From: UBA10449 sp005883585
GTDB lineage: Bacteria; Chloroflexota; Dormibacteria; Dormibacterales; Dormibacteraceae
Reading direction: 5' to 3'
Length of the DNA: 50,660 nucleotides
Assembly: GCA_005883585.1 (NCBI GenBank)
Contig: VBFD01000004.1
Coordinates: 1 to 50,660, forward strand
Part shown: positions 40,354 through 48,410 of the stretch, in pieces
Numbering within the stretch: the first letter of the stretch is position 1
How the letters are laid out: every line of letters starts with the position of its first letter
The notes under the pieces: generated by a model
The model's database searches: none
What the model was told of the DNA's origin: nothing
What the model saw: the letters and a program-made list of their open reading frames with translations, nothing else
Translations under genes and position numbers: made by a program

Positions 40354-41112
40354 TTGACCCAATCAATCCGGGCCCGTTACGAGGCCGCCCACGACGACGG
40401 CCGCGCCCTCCTGGGCGGACATCGCGGCAACCCCGCGCAGCATCCGGAAAACACCATGCGGTCATTCCGATCCGCGATCGCCGCCGGTTGCGACCTGATC
40501 GAATGTGACGTGCACCTTTCGTCGGACGGCAGGTTGATGGTCATCCACGACCACTCGCTCGAGCGCACCACCAATGGAACCGGCCTGGTGCGCGATCACT
40601 CCGCCGCCGAGCTGCGGCGCCTCGATGCCGGCGAGGGCGAGCACATCCCCCTCTTGCAGGAGGTGGTCGAGCTCGCGATCGGCAAGGTCGGCCTGGTGAT
40701 CGAGATCAAGCAGGTGCCGATCCAGTACCCGGGCCTGGAGGACAAGCTGGTCGCGATGCTCCGCCAGCTTGGAGCGATCTCGGAATGCGCGGTGGTTTCG
40801 TTCCATCACCCATCGATCCGCCAGCTCAGAGAGATGGAACCCAAGTTGCAGCTCGGCATTCTCGAGGGGGCGCGGCCAATCGACCCGGCGCGGATAATGC
40901 GCGAGGCCGGCGCCGACGTGTATTCGCCGCACTGGGGGGCGACTGACCCGCAGCTGGTCAAGGAGATCCACTCCGCGGGCGGAGCGGTGGGCGTGTGGAC
41001 CGTGGACGACGATGCGGCCGTCGCCTGGTGCCAGATCTGCCGCCCGGATTCGATCTTCACGAACCGCCCGGTCGAGATCGGCCCGGCGATTCGCTCCTAC
41101 GCCACCGCCTAG
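40354..41112 (+). CDS. Glycerophosphodiester phosphodiesterase
   Basis: 252 residues. GDPD TIM-barrel motifs: GGHRGNPAQHPENTMRSF (HRG with the general acid/base), LIECDVHLSSDGRLMVIHDH (metal-binding E-x-D and the second histidine), LERTTNGTG, and VIEIKQV. The C-terminus SPHWGATDPQLVKEIH and VGVWTVDDDAAVAW is family-typical. It hydrolyses glycerophosphodiesters to glycerol 3-phosphate and an alcohol. No signal peptide is seen, so it is cytoplasmic. TTG 40354 is assumed as the start. Confidence 0.92.
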   Translation: MTQSIRARYEAAHDDGRALLGGHRGNPAQHPENTMRSFRSAIAAGCDLIECDVHLSSDGRLMVIHDHSLERTTNGTGLVRDHSAAELRRLDAGEGEHIPLLQEVVELAIGKVGLVIEIKQVPIQYPGLEDKLVAMLRQLGAISECAVVSFHHPSIRQLREMEPKLQLGILEGARPIDPARIMREAGADVYSPHWGATDPQLVKEIHSAGGAVGVWTVDDDAAVAWCQICRPDSIFTNRPVEIGPAIRSYATA

Positions 41113-41174
41113 CGTTACCCCACCGTCCAGCGGGCGTTGGCTCAATTGGGCATGAGTACCAATACGATTCGGCC

Positions 41175-41681
41175 GTGCTTGCCGACCGGCCGCAGTTCGA
41201 GGACCTCTACCGGGACTTCCTGGGCCGGATCTACGCCTACGTGCGGGCGCAGGTCACGAGCTCGGCCGACGCGGAGGACATCACCGCGCAGGTTTTCATG
41301 AACGCTTACCAGGCTTACGGCCGCTTCGAGGCCAGGAACACCACCCCGGCGGCGTGGCTGTTTCGGATTGCCCGCAACGCGACCCTCGACCACTTCCGCG
41401 CCCATGGCCGGCGAGAGCGCCTGCGCCGCACCATCGAGCACCAACCGGTCAGCGAGCATGACCCGGCCGGGATGGCGGAAGAGCGCATCCAGTACCGCGC
41501 TCTGCTGGCGCACGTGGCGCGACTGCCCGAGCGGCAGCGCGACGCCATCTCGCTCCGCCATTCCGGCCTCAGCTTCGAAGAGGTCGGCGTGCTCATGAGC
41601 TGCACCGAGGACGCGGCGAAGATGCTGTATCACCGGGCCTTGAAGGCCCTGCGCGAATCCGCCAAAGAAGAGATGGCATGA
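41175..41681 (+). CDS. ECF (group 4) RNA polymerase sigma factor
   Basis: 168 residues from GTG 41175. Region 2: FLGRIYAYVRAQVTSSADAE then DITAQVFMNAYQAYGRF and TPAAWLFRIARNATLDHFRAH. Region 4: LPERQRDAISLRHSGLSFEE with TEDAAKMLYHRALKALR. TACGAT lies 8 bases upstream of GTG with no ribosome site, so the mRNA may be leaderless. Its stop overlaps the next ATG by four bases (ATGA). This is a different ECF group from the one at 33.8 kb. Confidence 0.9.
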   Translation: MLADRPQFEDLYRDFLGRIYAYVRAQVTSSADAEDITAQVFMNAYQAYGRFEARNTTPAAWLFRIARNATLDHFRAHGRRERLRRTIEHQPVSEHDPAGMAEERIQYRALLAHVARLPERQRDAISLRHSGLSFEEVGVLMSCTEDAAKMLYHRALKALRESAKEEMA

Positions 41682-42862
41682 ACGAAGACGAAGACCTCGA
41701 GCTTCAGGCTCTGCAGCGGCGGCTGGACGATGCATTCCAGACGACGCGGCCACGCGCCGGTTTCGAAGACGAGCTCTGGTCGAGGATGCAGGCGCGCCGC
41801 CCCGTCTGGCTCCAACTGCTGGACTTCTTCACGGGACTTGTCGGTTCGATTCGGGAAGCGCCCGCCGTGCCCGCGGCCGCAGTGGCGGTGGTGCTGGTGG
41901 TGGCGCTCGGCATCGGCATCATCGCCCGCAGCGGAGTCCACCTTGGGGGCGGCGGAGCCTCCACAGCATCGGGTCGATACAGCTCGACTGCGTTGGGTTC
42001 GCAGAACGCGGGCAGCTTCGGACACCTCCCGCTGCCGGCGGCGGCGAGTGTGCCACCGAAGGCGGTCAATCCGGCCAGTGACCAGGGCGTGGCATCGCAG
42101 GCGAACTCGTACGCCGGGCCCGTGAACCTCGTGTGGTCGGGCCAGGTCACTTTCAAGGTCACGAGCGCGCCGGTCTTCCGCTACACCGAGCCGTCGGCGG
42201 CCGATGCAGACCAGTTCGCGTCCACCCTGGGGGCGTCGCGCCAGGCAGGCGCCGGCGCGCTTGGCTCATATGCGGGCAGCGGTTTCGTGCTGGCAGTGTC
42301 TGGCACAAGTGTCTCGGTGGTGCGAGAGCCGTCCTACGCGATCACGCCCGATCGGTCCAAGCTGCCCGCTCCCGGCCCGACTCCGACCGACACCGCCAAC
42401 GCGTTCCTGGCCGCCCACGGCCTGGTACCCGTCTGGGCTTACACCGTCACCACCGTGAACGTCGCCGATGTCGTGCGCGTCCTTTACTTGCGTGAGTTCG
42501 ACGTCCCGGGTACCGGACAGGCATACGTCGTCGACGCGGCCGGCGAGCGTTACGGGATCGAGGTCGACCTGAGGGGTGGCCAGCCGCTGCAGGCGCTCGG
42601 TCCGATGCCGCTCTACCTCGACTCCGCCATGTATCCGGTCATCTCGGCGGACCAGGCGGTGAAGTCGGCCGTGGCGACGTCTCCGAACCGCACCGCATCC
42701 AACATTCCGACTGTCCTTCTGACCCGCGTCGACCTCGCATACGCCCTGGCGATCGCCGGCGACCACAGCTTTTACGAGCCGGTCTTCGTCTTCTCCGGCA
42801 CCTTCACCCAAAACGGCGTCGCCTACGTCAAGCGCGTCGTCGTGCCCGCCGTGGGTCCGTAG
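41678..42862 (+). CDS. Anti-sigma factor-like single-pass membrane protein
   Basis: 394 residues, coupled to the upstream ECF sigma by ATGA. A short acidic cytoplasmic part (MNEDEDLELQALQRRLDDAF, PRAGFEDELWSRMQARR) resembles anti-sigma N-termini but has no zinc motif. One membrane helix follows (AVPAAAVAVVLVVALGIGII) and a large extracellular domain with repeated beta strands (VLAVSGTSVSVVREPSYAI; GQAYVVDAAGERYGIEVDL). Anti-sigma function is inferred from gene order and topology. Confidence 0.75.
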   Translation: MNEDEDLELQALQRRLDDAFQTTRPRAGFEDELWSRMQARRPVWLQLLDFFTGLVGSIREAPAVPAAAVAVVLVVALGIGIIARSGVHLGGGGASTASGRYSSTALGSQNAGSFGHLPLPAAASVPPKAVNPASDQGVASQANSYAGPVNLVWSGQVTFKVTSAPVFRYTEPSAADADQFASTLGASRQAGAGALGSYAGSGFVLAVSGTSVSVVREPSYAITPDRSKLPAPGPTPTDTANAFLAAHGLVPVWAYTVTTVNVADVVRVLYLREFDVPGTGQAYVVDAAGERYGIEVDLRGGQPLQALGPMPLYLDSAMYPVISADQAVKSAVATSPNRTASNIPTVLLTRVDLAYALAIAGDHSFYEPVFVFSGTFTQNGVAYVKRVVVPAVGP

Positions 42863-42888
42863 CCAAGACCGATACACTCAGTCGAGTC

Positions 42889-43719
42889 GTGGGGAAAAAG
42901 CGCGCGCAGGTGCGGCAGGTTCGGCAGCAGATACGGAAGGTCCAGCCGAAGTCCGGAGCGCCGACGTCAGCCGGACAGACGCGGCGCCAGCGCGAGCAGT
43001 TCGTGCAGGCCGGCGGGATGCTGCAGGGCTATGCGCCAGACCTGGTCGTCCGGATCGGTTACTACGCCATCGGCATCGCCGTCGTCTGCCTTCTGATCAT
43101 CGCGGCGATCCTCATCTTCGTGCCGCCCATTTACGGGTGGCCGGACGCCGTCGCTGCTTCCATCGCGTGGGTGCTTCCGATCGCGCTTTTGGCGAGCTTC
43201 ATCGCTCCTGGCTTTCGGCTTGCGCTCAAGGATCGCAAGGCGGAGGGCCGGCTGGTGCAGGGCCAGCTCGTGGGGGCGAGCTCGGTGAGCACGTCCATGG
43301 GCCTGGGGATGCTCATGGTGCAGACGCGCGGCGGCGTCGAGCAGTTCCTGGTTCCCCCGGCGCGCTTGAAGCAGGTGCCGGGAAACCAGGTGAACGTCGT
43401 GCTGACCGTCACTCCCAACCTCCGCCACGTGCGGTCGGTCGGCGTCATGGGTCAGCGCGTGGTGGGCCGGGTGGAGCCGGCGGTCCCACCCGTGATGAAG
43501 CGGCTTCAGCAGCTGCCGGTGATCACTCCCGTAGCGCTGGCGCTCGCCGCCGTCATCGGTGACGACGCGGTGGCGCTGTCGCCCATACCCAACCAGCTGA
43601 TCCACGCCTCGCTGGCAATCCTGGTTGGAGCCGCGCTCGGCGCGGCAGTGTACGGGATCTCGTTCTTCCTCCAACGCCGGATGATGACCGAGGTCCAGGC
43701 GATGGTCCCGAAGGGTTAG
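42889..43719 (+). CDS. Conserved four-helix membrane protein
   Basis: 276 residues from GTG 42889. The N-terminus is a basic, glutamine-rich stretch (KRAQVRQVRQQIRKVQPKSG). Helices: YAIGIAVVCLLIIAAILIFV, AVAASIAWVLPIALLASFI, then a soluble segment with TRGGVEQFLVPPARLKQVPG, and two C-terminal helices around PVALALAAVIGDDAVAL and IHASLAILVGAALGAAVYGI. No family is recognised. TACACT lies 12 bases before the start. Confidence 0.65.
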   Translation: MGKKRAQVRQVRQQIRKVQPKSGAPTSAGQTRRQREQFVQAGGMLQGYAPDLVVRIGYYAIGIAVVCLLIIAAILIFVPPIYGWPDAVAASIAWVLPIALLASFIAPGFRLALKDRKAEGRLVQGQLVGASSVSTSMGLGMLMVQTRGGVEQFLVPPARLKQVPGNQVNVVLTVTPNLRHVRSVGVMGQRVVGRVEPAVPPVMKRLQQLPVITPVALALAAVIGDDAVALSPIPNQLIHASLAILVGAALGAAVYGISFFLQRRMMTEVQAMVPKG

Positions 43720-43722
43720 GTC

Positions 43723-44178
43723 CTAGGCTCCAGACTCGGTCGTCGTCGGCGCGGGCGCGGGCGGGGGCGGGGTCGTCGGCTCCTTGGGCGTCTTGGGCGC
43801 CATCATCGGCATGCTGGTGGTGGGAGGCACGAGCGACCTGCGCTCCGGATAGAGAGCCACAAGTAGGAGAGCGCACGCCAGGCCGAACACAACCGGTCCG
43901 ATGTTGAACGGTGCGCCGAGCAGGAAGTGCGAACCGATCTCGAAACCGAAGACGACGATGCCGTAGAGGATGCCGGCCCGGACCCAGCCGATGTTGCCGG
44001 CGGGGTTGACGGCGGCAGCCATGAGGCCGATTCCCAGCACGGCCCCGGCGGCAGATGCGTGGGTGCCGACCTGCTGGTCCAGGGGCACAAGTGCGGTGCC
44101 GACGAGCGAAACCGCGGCGCCGCCGACCAGCGCCATACCCATCAGGAGCATCACGACGGTCAGAAACAGCCTTTTCAT
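43723..44178 (-). CDS. Four-helix membrane protein with proline-rich tail
   Basis: 151 residues. Hydrophobic helices begin LFLTVVMLLMGMALVGGAAV and continue through GIGLMAAAVNPAGNIGWVRA (an aquaporin-like NPA triplet that is probably coincidental), GILYGIVVFGFEIGSHFLLG and VVFGLACALLLVALY. The tail is Pro/Thr-rich (KTPKEPTTPPPPAPAPTTTE). Function is unknown. It converges with the previous gene with 3 bases between stops. Confidence 0.65.
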   Translation of the reverse strand: MKRLFLTVVMLLMGMALVGGAAVSLVGTALVPLDQQVGTHASAAGAVLGIGLMAAAVNPAGNIGWVRAGILYGIVVFGFEIGSHFLLGAPFNIGPVVFGLACALLLVALYPERRSLVPPTTSMPMMAPKTPKEPTTPPPPAPAPTTTESGA

Positions 44179-44497
44179 GGCCCGACTGTATATGACCGGC
44201 CCCGGTGTTCAGCCCCGGAAGCTTCCTTGCATCTTCGACGGCCCGGGCGGCCGGGCGCCGTCTCGCCCCGCGGAATCTGGCGATTCGGCGGGGGCCCCGA
44301 GACAGGCGCTGAAGCCGGCGTCAGGGGGCCCGGCGCTTCCTCGTCACGCATCTACAGATGCGCTCCTCGTCGCGCCACCCTTCCTTGGCTCCGGCCACCA
44401 GTGCCGCGAATATGCGGCGGACCTCCGGGTCCGAACACCTGGTTCAGCCACTCTTGGCGAGACTTCAGCCGAGCCGCCGACGATTAGACTCGAATCG
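44179..44497. other. 319-base intergenic region before greA with a palindrome and a promoter-like hexamer
   Basis: Very GC-rich. CGCATCT-AC-AGATGCG (44347-44362) is a 7-2-7 palindrome flanked by near-identical direct repeats TCCTCGTCACGC (44338-44349) and TCCTCGTCGCGC (44364-44375). TAGACT (44485-44490) is a -10 candidate 7 bases before the greA ATG. GGTTCAGCC near 44430 is not part of a tRNA. No gene is recognised here. Confidence 0.5.
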
Positions 44498-44962
44498 ATG
44501 ACAAGTGACGTTCACATCACCCCAGAAGGCCTCGAGGCTGTCAAGGCCGAGCTGCACGAGCTGACCACGGTCAAGCGACCCGCCATCGTGGCCAAGATCA
44601 AGGCCGCGCGAGAGTTCGGCGACCTGTCGGAGAACTTCGAATACCACGCGGCCAAGAACGAGCAGGGAATGATGGAGGCGAGGGTCAACGAGCTCGAGGC
44701 GATCGTGAAAAACCACGTCCTCATCGAGTCGACCCAGAGCAACGGTGTCGTCGCGATGGGGAGCACCGTTCGCTTCCAGGAAGACGGCGAGGGCGAGGAG
44801 ACCTACCGCATCGTTGGACCCGCCGAGGCCGACCCAAAGAGTGGACGCGTGAGCTACGAATCGGCGTTGGGCAAGGCCCTCATCGGCCACCGGGTCGGCG
44901 AGCAGGTCGAGATCAAGACGCCCAACGGGTCGTACAGGGTCCGGATCGTTGGCGTCGACTGA
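44498..44962 (+). CDS. greA: Transcription elongation factor GreA
   Basis: 154 residues from ATG 44498. Rescues backtracked RNA polymerase by stimulating RNA cleavage. The coiled coil is clear (GLEAVKAELHELTTVKRPAI, then AREFGDLSENFEYHAAKNEQ with the conserved tip acidic residues), followed by the FKBP-like domain (GSTVRFQEDGEGEETYRIVG; SALGKALIGHRVGEQVEIKT; PNGSYRVRIVGV). No Shine-Dalgarno; TAGACT sits 7 bases upstream. It overlaps the aminopeptidase gene by 14 bases. Confidence 0.96.
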   Translation: MTSDVHITPEGLEAVKAELHELTTVKRPAIVAKIKAAREFGDLSENFEYHAAKNEQGMMEARVNELEAIVKNHVLIESTQSNGVVAMGSTVRFQEDGEGEETYRIVGPAEADPKSGRVSYESALGKALIGHRVGEQVEIKTPNGSYRVRIVGVD

Positions 44963-46052
44963 AACGACGGCGGCGACGCGGCTCGACGACCTGCGCGCAT
45001 GGATGGCGAGCAGCGACGTCGAGGCCGCGTACGTAACCCGCCCGGTATCGATCGCATACCTGACCGGCGTCCAGGCCGAACCTTACGAGCGGCTCATGGC
45101 GCTCGCGGTCAGGGGCGACCGCGTGACGCTCATCGTCCCGGCGATCGAGGTCGAGAACGCGGAGAGGGCGAAGACCAGCGCCGACATCGTTTCGTGGCGG
45201 GATGGCGAGGATCCATACCGCCTCGTACATCGCGCTCTCCACGGCACGGCTCGCCTGGGTGTCGAGAAGGAGCACCTGAGCGTGGCTGCAGCCGAGGCGC
45301 TTCGCGAGCGATTGGGTGCTCACGACCTGGTCGACGTTGCGCGCGAGATTCGCCGTCTGCGCCGAACCAAGTCGCCCACTGAGCTGGAACAGCTGCAGCG
45401 GGCCGCGGCCATCACCGACGCCGCCACCGAAGAGATCCTGAGGTCGCTGCGCGCGGGTAAGACCGAGCTCGAGGTCGCCGTCGCGCTTGGGGCATCGATC
45501 GGCGCCGCCGGGGGCACGCTCGCTTTCGAAACCTTGGTGCTCTCAGGCCCAAACTCGGCTCTGCCCCACGGCCGGCCGTCCGGACGCCGGCTCGGAGCCG
45601 GCGACCTCGTGCTGCTCGACTTCGGCGCTGCGTACGAGGGCTACCGGGCGGACACGACGCGGGTGGCTGTCGTCGGCGAGCCGGATACTCGCCAGCGCGA
45701 GATCCACGAGCTCGTCCTGACTGCCCATGACGCCGCCATCCGCGCCGTACGCGCCGGCGCCACCACGGGCGACGTCGATTCAGCCGCCCGCGATGTCATC
45801 GAGGCGGCAGGTCTGGGCGACCAGTTCTTCCACCGCACCGGCCATGGGCTGGGCCTCGAAACACATGAAGAGCCTTCGCTCGACCCCGGCTCGCACACCG
45901 AGCTCGACGTGGGGATGGTGTTCACAATTGAGCCCGGCGTCTACATCCCTGGTTGGGGCGGCGTGCGGATCGAAGACGACGTCGTCGTCGAGGCGGACGG
46001 GTGCCGCCTGCTGACCACCGCAGTCAGATCTCTCCGCCAGGTCGCTCCTTGA
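44949..46052 (+). CDS. Xaa-Pro aminopeptidase (M24, aminopeptidase P-like)
   Basis: 367 residues from TTG 44949. An N-terminal creatinase-like domain (YVTRPVSIAYLTGVQAEPYE) is followed by the pita-bread catalytic domain. All five metal ligands are visible: D in LVLLDFGAAYEG, D in GYRADTTRVA, H in RTGHGLGLETHEEP, E in VFTIEPGVYIPG and E in VRIEDDVVVE. It removes N-terminal residues preceding proline. The stop TGA overlaps the next ATG (TGATG), so it is co-translated with the Fur-family gene. Confidence 0.93.
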   Translation: MASTETTAATRLDDLRAWMASSDVEAAYVTRPVSIAYLTGVQAEPYERLMALAVRGDRVTLIVPAIEVENAERAKTSADIVSWRDGEDPYRLVHRALHGTARLGVEKEHLSVAAAEALRERLGAHDLVDVAREIRRLRRTKSPTELEQLQRAAAITDAATEEILRSLRAGKTELEVAVALGASIGAAGGTLAFETLVLSGPNSALPHGRPSGRRLGAGDLVLLDFGAAYEGYRADTTRVAVVGEPDTRQREIHELVLTAHDAAIRAVRAGATTGDVDSAARDVIEAAGLGDQFFHRTGHGLGLETHEEPSLDPGSHTELDVGMVFTIEPGVYIPGWGGVRIEDDVVVEADGCRLLTTAVRSLRQVAP

Positions 46053-46582
46053 TGAGTGATTCCCCCCACCCGCCGGGGCCGCACAGCGGCCGCGCCGACC
46101 TCCCCGCGGGGCGGGGAGGAATGCTCGCGCCGGGTATGCGTCGCACCGCGCAGCGAACCATGGTCTACAACGCGATCGTCCGGCTCGGCGGGCACTGCAC
46201 CGCCGACGAGATCACGGCCGAGCTGCACAACACGCAGCCGCGTTTTCCGCGCAGCACCGTCTATCGGTCGCTGGAAGCGCTGACGGCTTCGGGTTCGGTG
46301 TATGCGGCGCACCTTGGCGACGGTCCGACCCATTACGAGCTTGCGACCGGCGACCACCACCACGCCGTCTGCCAGCTTTGTGGAGGTGTTCTGCACATCG
46401 AGGAGGCGCTTGTGAGCGAGCTGGAAAGGCACCTCGAGGGCACCCACCGTTTTACGCCTGTGCACACTGAGGTCCTCGTCGTCGGGGTCTGCGAGACGTG
46501 CTCGCGGACGCCTGGCCGCAAGTCAGTTCGCCGACACACGCTGGAGCACGTCCACCACGCGGGAGACGCCTCAGGCTCCTGA
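46052..46582 (+). CDS. Fur-family metal-dependent regulator
   Basis: 176 residues from ATG 46052; ATG at MLAPGMRR is an alternative without the ~22-residue proline-rich lead. Winged helix: RTAQRTMVYNAIVRLGGHCT then PRFPRSTVYRSLEALTASGS. Metal ligands: THYELATGDHHHAVCQLCGG, the paired C-x2-C (CQLC and CETC) for structural zinc and the HHH cluster for regulatory metal. Sequence does not distinguish Fur, Zur and PerR. The C-terminal basic extension of ~20 residues is unusual. Confidence 0.9.
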   Translation: MSDSPHPPGPHSGRADLPAGRGGMLAPGMRRTAQRTMVYNAIVRLGGHCTADEITAELHNTQPRFPRSTVYRSLEALTASGSVYAAHLGDGPTHYELATGDHHHAVCQLCGGVLHIEEALVSELERHLEGTHRFTPVHTEVLVVGVCETCSRTPGRKSVRRHTLEHVHHAGDASGS

Positions 46583-46627
46583 TAGAGTGGTCGCGCCCGC
46601 GGCCGCTTCCATTCATCAGGAGGCCAA

Positions 46628-47323
46628 ATGGAGCCAAAGATCGTCGGAACCGTCATGCCGGTGCTCGAGCTGAGCATGCAGCCCAACGAGAAGGTCTTTG
46701 CGGAGTCGGGCCAGCTCGCGTGGATGTCGATGGCGATGCAGATGCAGACATCGACGTCGGCAGGTGGGCAGCAGGGTGGGTTCATGGGAGCGCTTGGACG
46801 TGCGGTCGCCGGCGGCACGCTTTTCATGACCGAGTACACGGCGGTCGGCGGCCCAGGGCTGCTCGCTTTTGCGGCCAAGCTGCCCGGGCAGATCCTGCCC
46901 ATGGAGATCGCCCCTGGTCAGGGCTACATGGTCCACCGGCACGGTTTCATGTGCGCGACCATCGGCGTCCAGTTCTCGATCGGCTTCCAGCAGCGATTGG
47001 GCGCCGGCGTTTTCGGCGGCACCGGATTCCGCATGCAGCGCCTCCAGGGACAGGGCGCGGCCTGGGTCGAGCTGAACGGTGAGGTCGTGACCTACGACCT
47101 GCAGGCGGGCAACACATTGCGCGTGCACCCGGGCCACGTCGGCATGTACCAGGAATCGGTGCAGTTCAACATCACCACCGTGCCCGGAATCCAGAACGCG
47201 TTCTTTGGTGGCAGCGGCCTCTTCCTCGCCGCACTCACGGGGCCGGGCCGCGTCTGGCTGCAGTCGATGAGCATGCAGCACCTTGCGCACGCGATCCAGG
47301 AGTACCTGCCGAAAGCGGGGTGA
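46628..47323 (+). CDS. AIM24/TIGR00266 family protein
   Basis: 231 residues from ATG 46628, with AGGAGG 5 bases upstream. A repetitive beta-sandwich family: LELSMQPNEKVFAESGQLAW, FMGALGRAVAGGTLFMTEYT, LPGQILPMEIAPGQGYMVHR, GFMCATIGVQFSIGFQQRL, GGTGFRMQRLQGQGAAWVEL and FFGGSGLFLAALTGPGRVWL. Members are widespread, related to mitochondrial AIM24, and function is unknown; some sit near stress or membrane genes. Confidence 0.93.
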   Translation: MEPKIVGTVMPVLELSMQPNEKVFAESGQLAWMSMAMQMQTSTSAGGQQGGFMGALGRAVAGGTLFMTEYTAVGGPGLLAFAAKLPGQILPMEIAPGQGYMVHRHGFMCATIGVQFSIGFQQRLGAGVFGGTGFRMQRLQGQGAAWVELNGEVVTYDLQAGNTLRVHPGHVGMYQESVQFNITTVPGIQNAFFGGSGLFLAALTGPGRVWLQSMSMQHLAHAIQEYLPKAG

Positions 47324-47366
47324 GGGCGCGGCGCTTGTCCATTCGTTAGTTCGGAGGAGTTGCGCG

Positions 47367-47690
47367 ATGGGGCGATATATGTTCCAGGCTTCGTACTCGG
47401 CCGAAGGCATCAAGGGCGTGCTCAAAGACGGAGGCACGGGCAGGAGGGCCGCAGTCGAGGCTGCGGTCAAGTCCTTGGGCGGCAAGCTCGAGTCGTTCTA
47501 CTACGGGTTCGGCGAGACCGACGTCTACGTTGTTGTCGATGGCATCGACAACACCAGCGCAGCCGCGTTCTCGATGGGTGTCGCGTCGACCGGAGCACTG
47601 TCGTCACTCAAGACAACGGTGCTGCTGACGCCTGAAGAGGTGGACGCGGCCGGCAAGAAGGCGATGACGTATCGCGCGCCCGGGCGCTGA
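47367..47690 (+). CDS. GYD-domain protein
   Basis: 107 residues from ATG 47367, with GGAGGAG 8 bases upstream. The GYD pattern reads MFQASYSAEGIKGVLKDGGT, AVKSLGGKLESFYYGFGETD, VYVVVDGIDNTSAAAFSMGV and LKTTVLLTPEEVDAAGKK. These small alpha/beta proteins resemble dimeric barrel folds; their function is unknown. It lies 43 bases after AIM24 and 7 bases before the HAD gene, so probably in one operon. Confidence 0.87.
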   Translation: MGRYMFQASYSAEGIKGVLKDGGTGRRAAVEAAVKSLGGKLESFYYGFGETDVYVVVDGIDNTSAAAFSMGVASTGALSSLKTTVLLTPEEVDAAGKKAMTYRAPGR

Positions 47691-47697
47691 GCACTTA

Positions 47698-48369
47698 GTG
47701 GCAACCAGGTGGCTGACGTTCGACTGCTTCGGGACGCTCGTCGATTGGCGTCACGGCATCGGCACGACCGGGGAGCTGCTTTTCCCGGGCCGCGGTGCCG
47801 AGCTGCTTGGCGCCTACATCGAGATCGAGGCCGAGGTCGAGAAGGAGAAGCCGTTCCGCCGCTACCGCGTGGTGCTGGCGGAGACGCTGCGTCGCGCCGC
47901 GGCGTCACTCAAGCTCGACCTCAAGCACGACGACGCCACCGCGCTCACGTCGACCCTCCCGCACTGGCCAGTTTTTCCTGACGTCGGGCCGGCGCTGCGA
48001 ACACTTCACGCCGACGGCTGGAAGCTGGCGCTCCTGACCAACTGCGATCGCGACCTCATCGCGCTCACCGAGCGCCGCCTGCCGGAACCGTTCGACGCCG
48101 TCGTGACGGCCGAGGACGTCTCCGCCTACAAGCCGGACCACGCGCATTTCCAGCGGTTCGCGTCGGTGTTCGGCGGCTCGGGAAACGCGTGGATTCACGT
48201 CGCGCAGAGCTACTACCACGACATCACACCCGCGGCCGAGCTGGGCATTCGGAGGATCTGGGTCAACCGCCAGGGCGAGAGGGACGATCCCACCCTTGCG
48301 GAAGCCGTGGTTTCCGGGCTGGTGGAGCTGCCAGAAGCTGTGAAAAGGCTGGCTGCCTCCCCGCATTAG
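47698..48369 (+). CDS. HAD-superfamily hydrolase, haloacid dehalogenase type II-like
   Basis: 223 residues from GTG 47698. The nucleophile D9 lies in LTFDCFGTLVDWRHGIG; the DxFGT form (no second aspartate) is typical of haloacid dehalogenases and against a phosphatase. Motif II is LALLTNCDRDLIAL, motif III lysine in DVSAYKPDHAHFQ, and motif IV is HDITPAAELGIRRIWVNRQG. The substrate is likely a 2-haloacid or an unknown small molecule. Confidence 0.88.
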   Translation: MATRWLTFDCFGTLVDWRHGIGTTGELLFPGRGAELLGAYIEIEAEVEKEKPFRRYRVVLAETLRRAAASLKLDLKHDDATALTSTLPHWPVFPDVGPALRTLHADGWKLALLTNCDRDLIALTERRLPEPFDAVVTAEDVSAYKPDHAHFQRFASVFGGSGNAWIHVAQSYYHDITPAAELGIRRIWVNRQGERDDPTLAEAVVSGLVELPEAVKRLAASPH

Positions 48370-48410
48370 TCGGCCCTGCTTATCGCTTCAATCAAGCACA
48401 TAATCGCGCC

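Noticed and set aside
44040..44110. NPA triplet suggesting an aquaporin in the four-helix protein at 43723
   Set aside because: Only one NPA, wrong size and topology for an aquaporin.
44425..44445. GGTTCAGCC resembling a tRNA T-loop
   Set aside because: No acceptor stem, anticodon arm or CCA-side pairing could be built around it.
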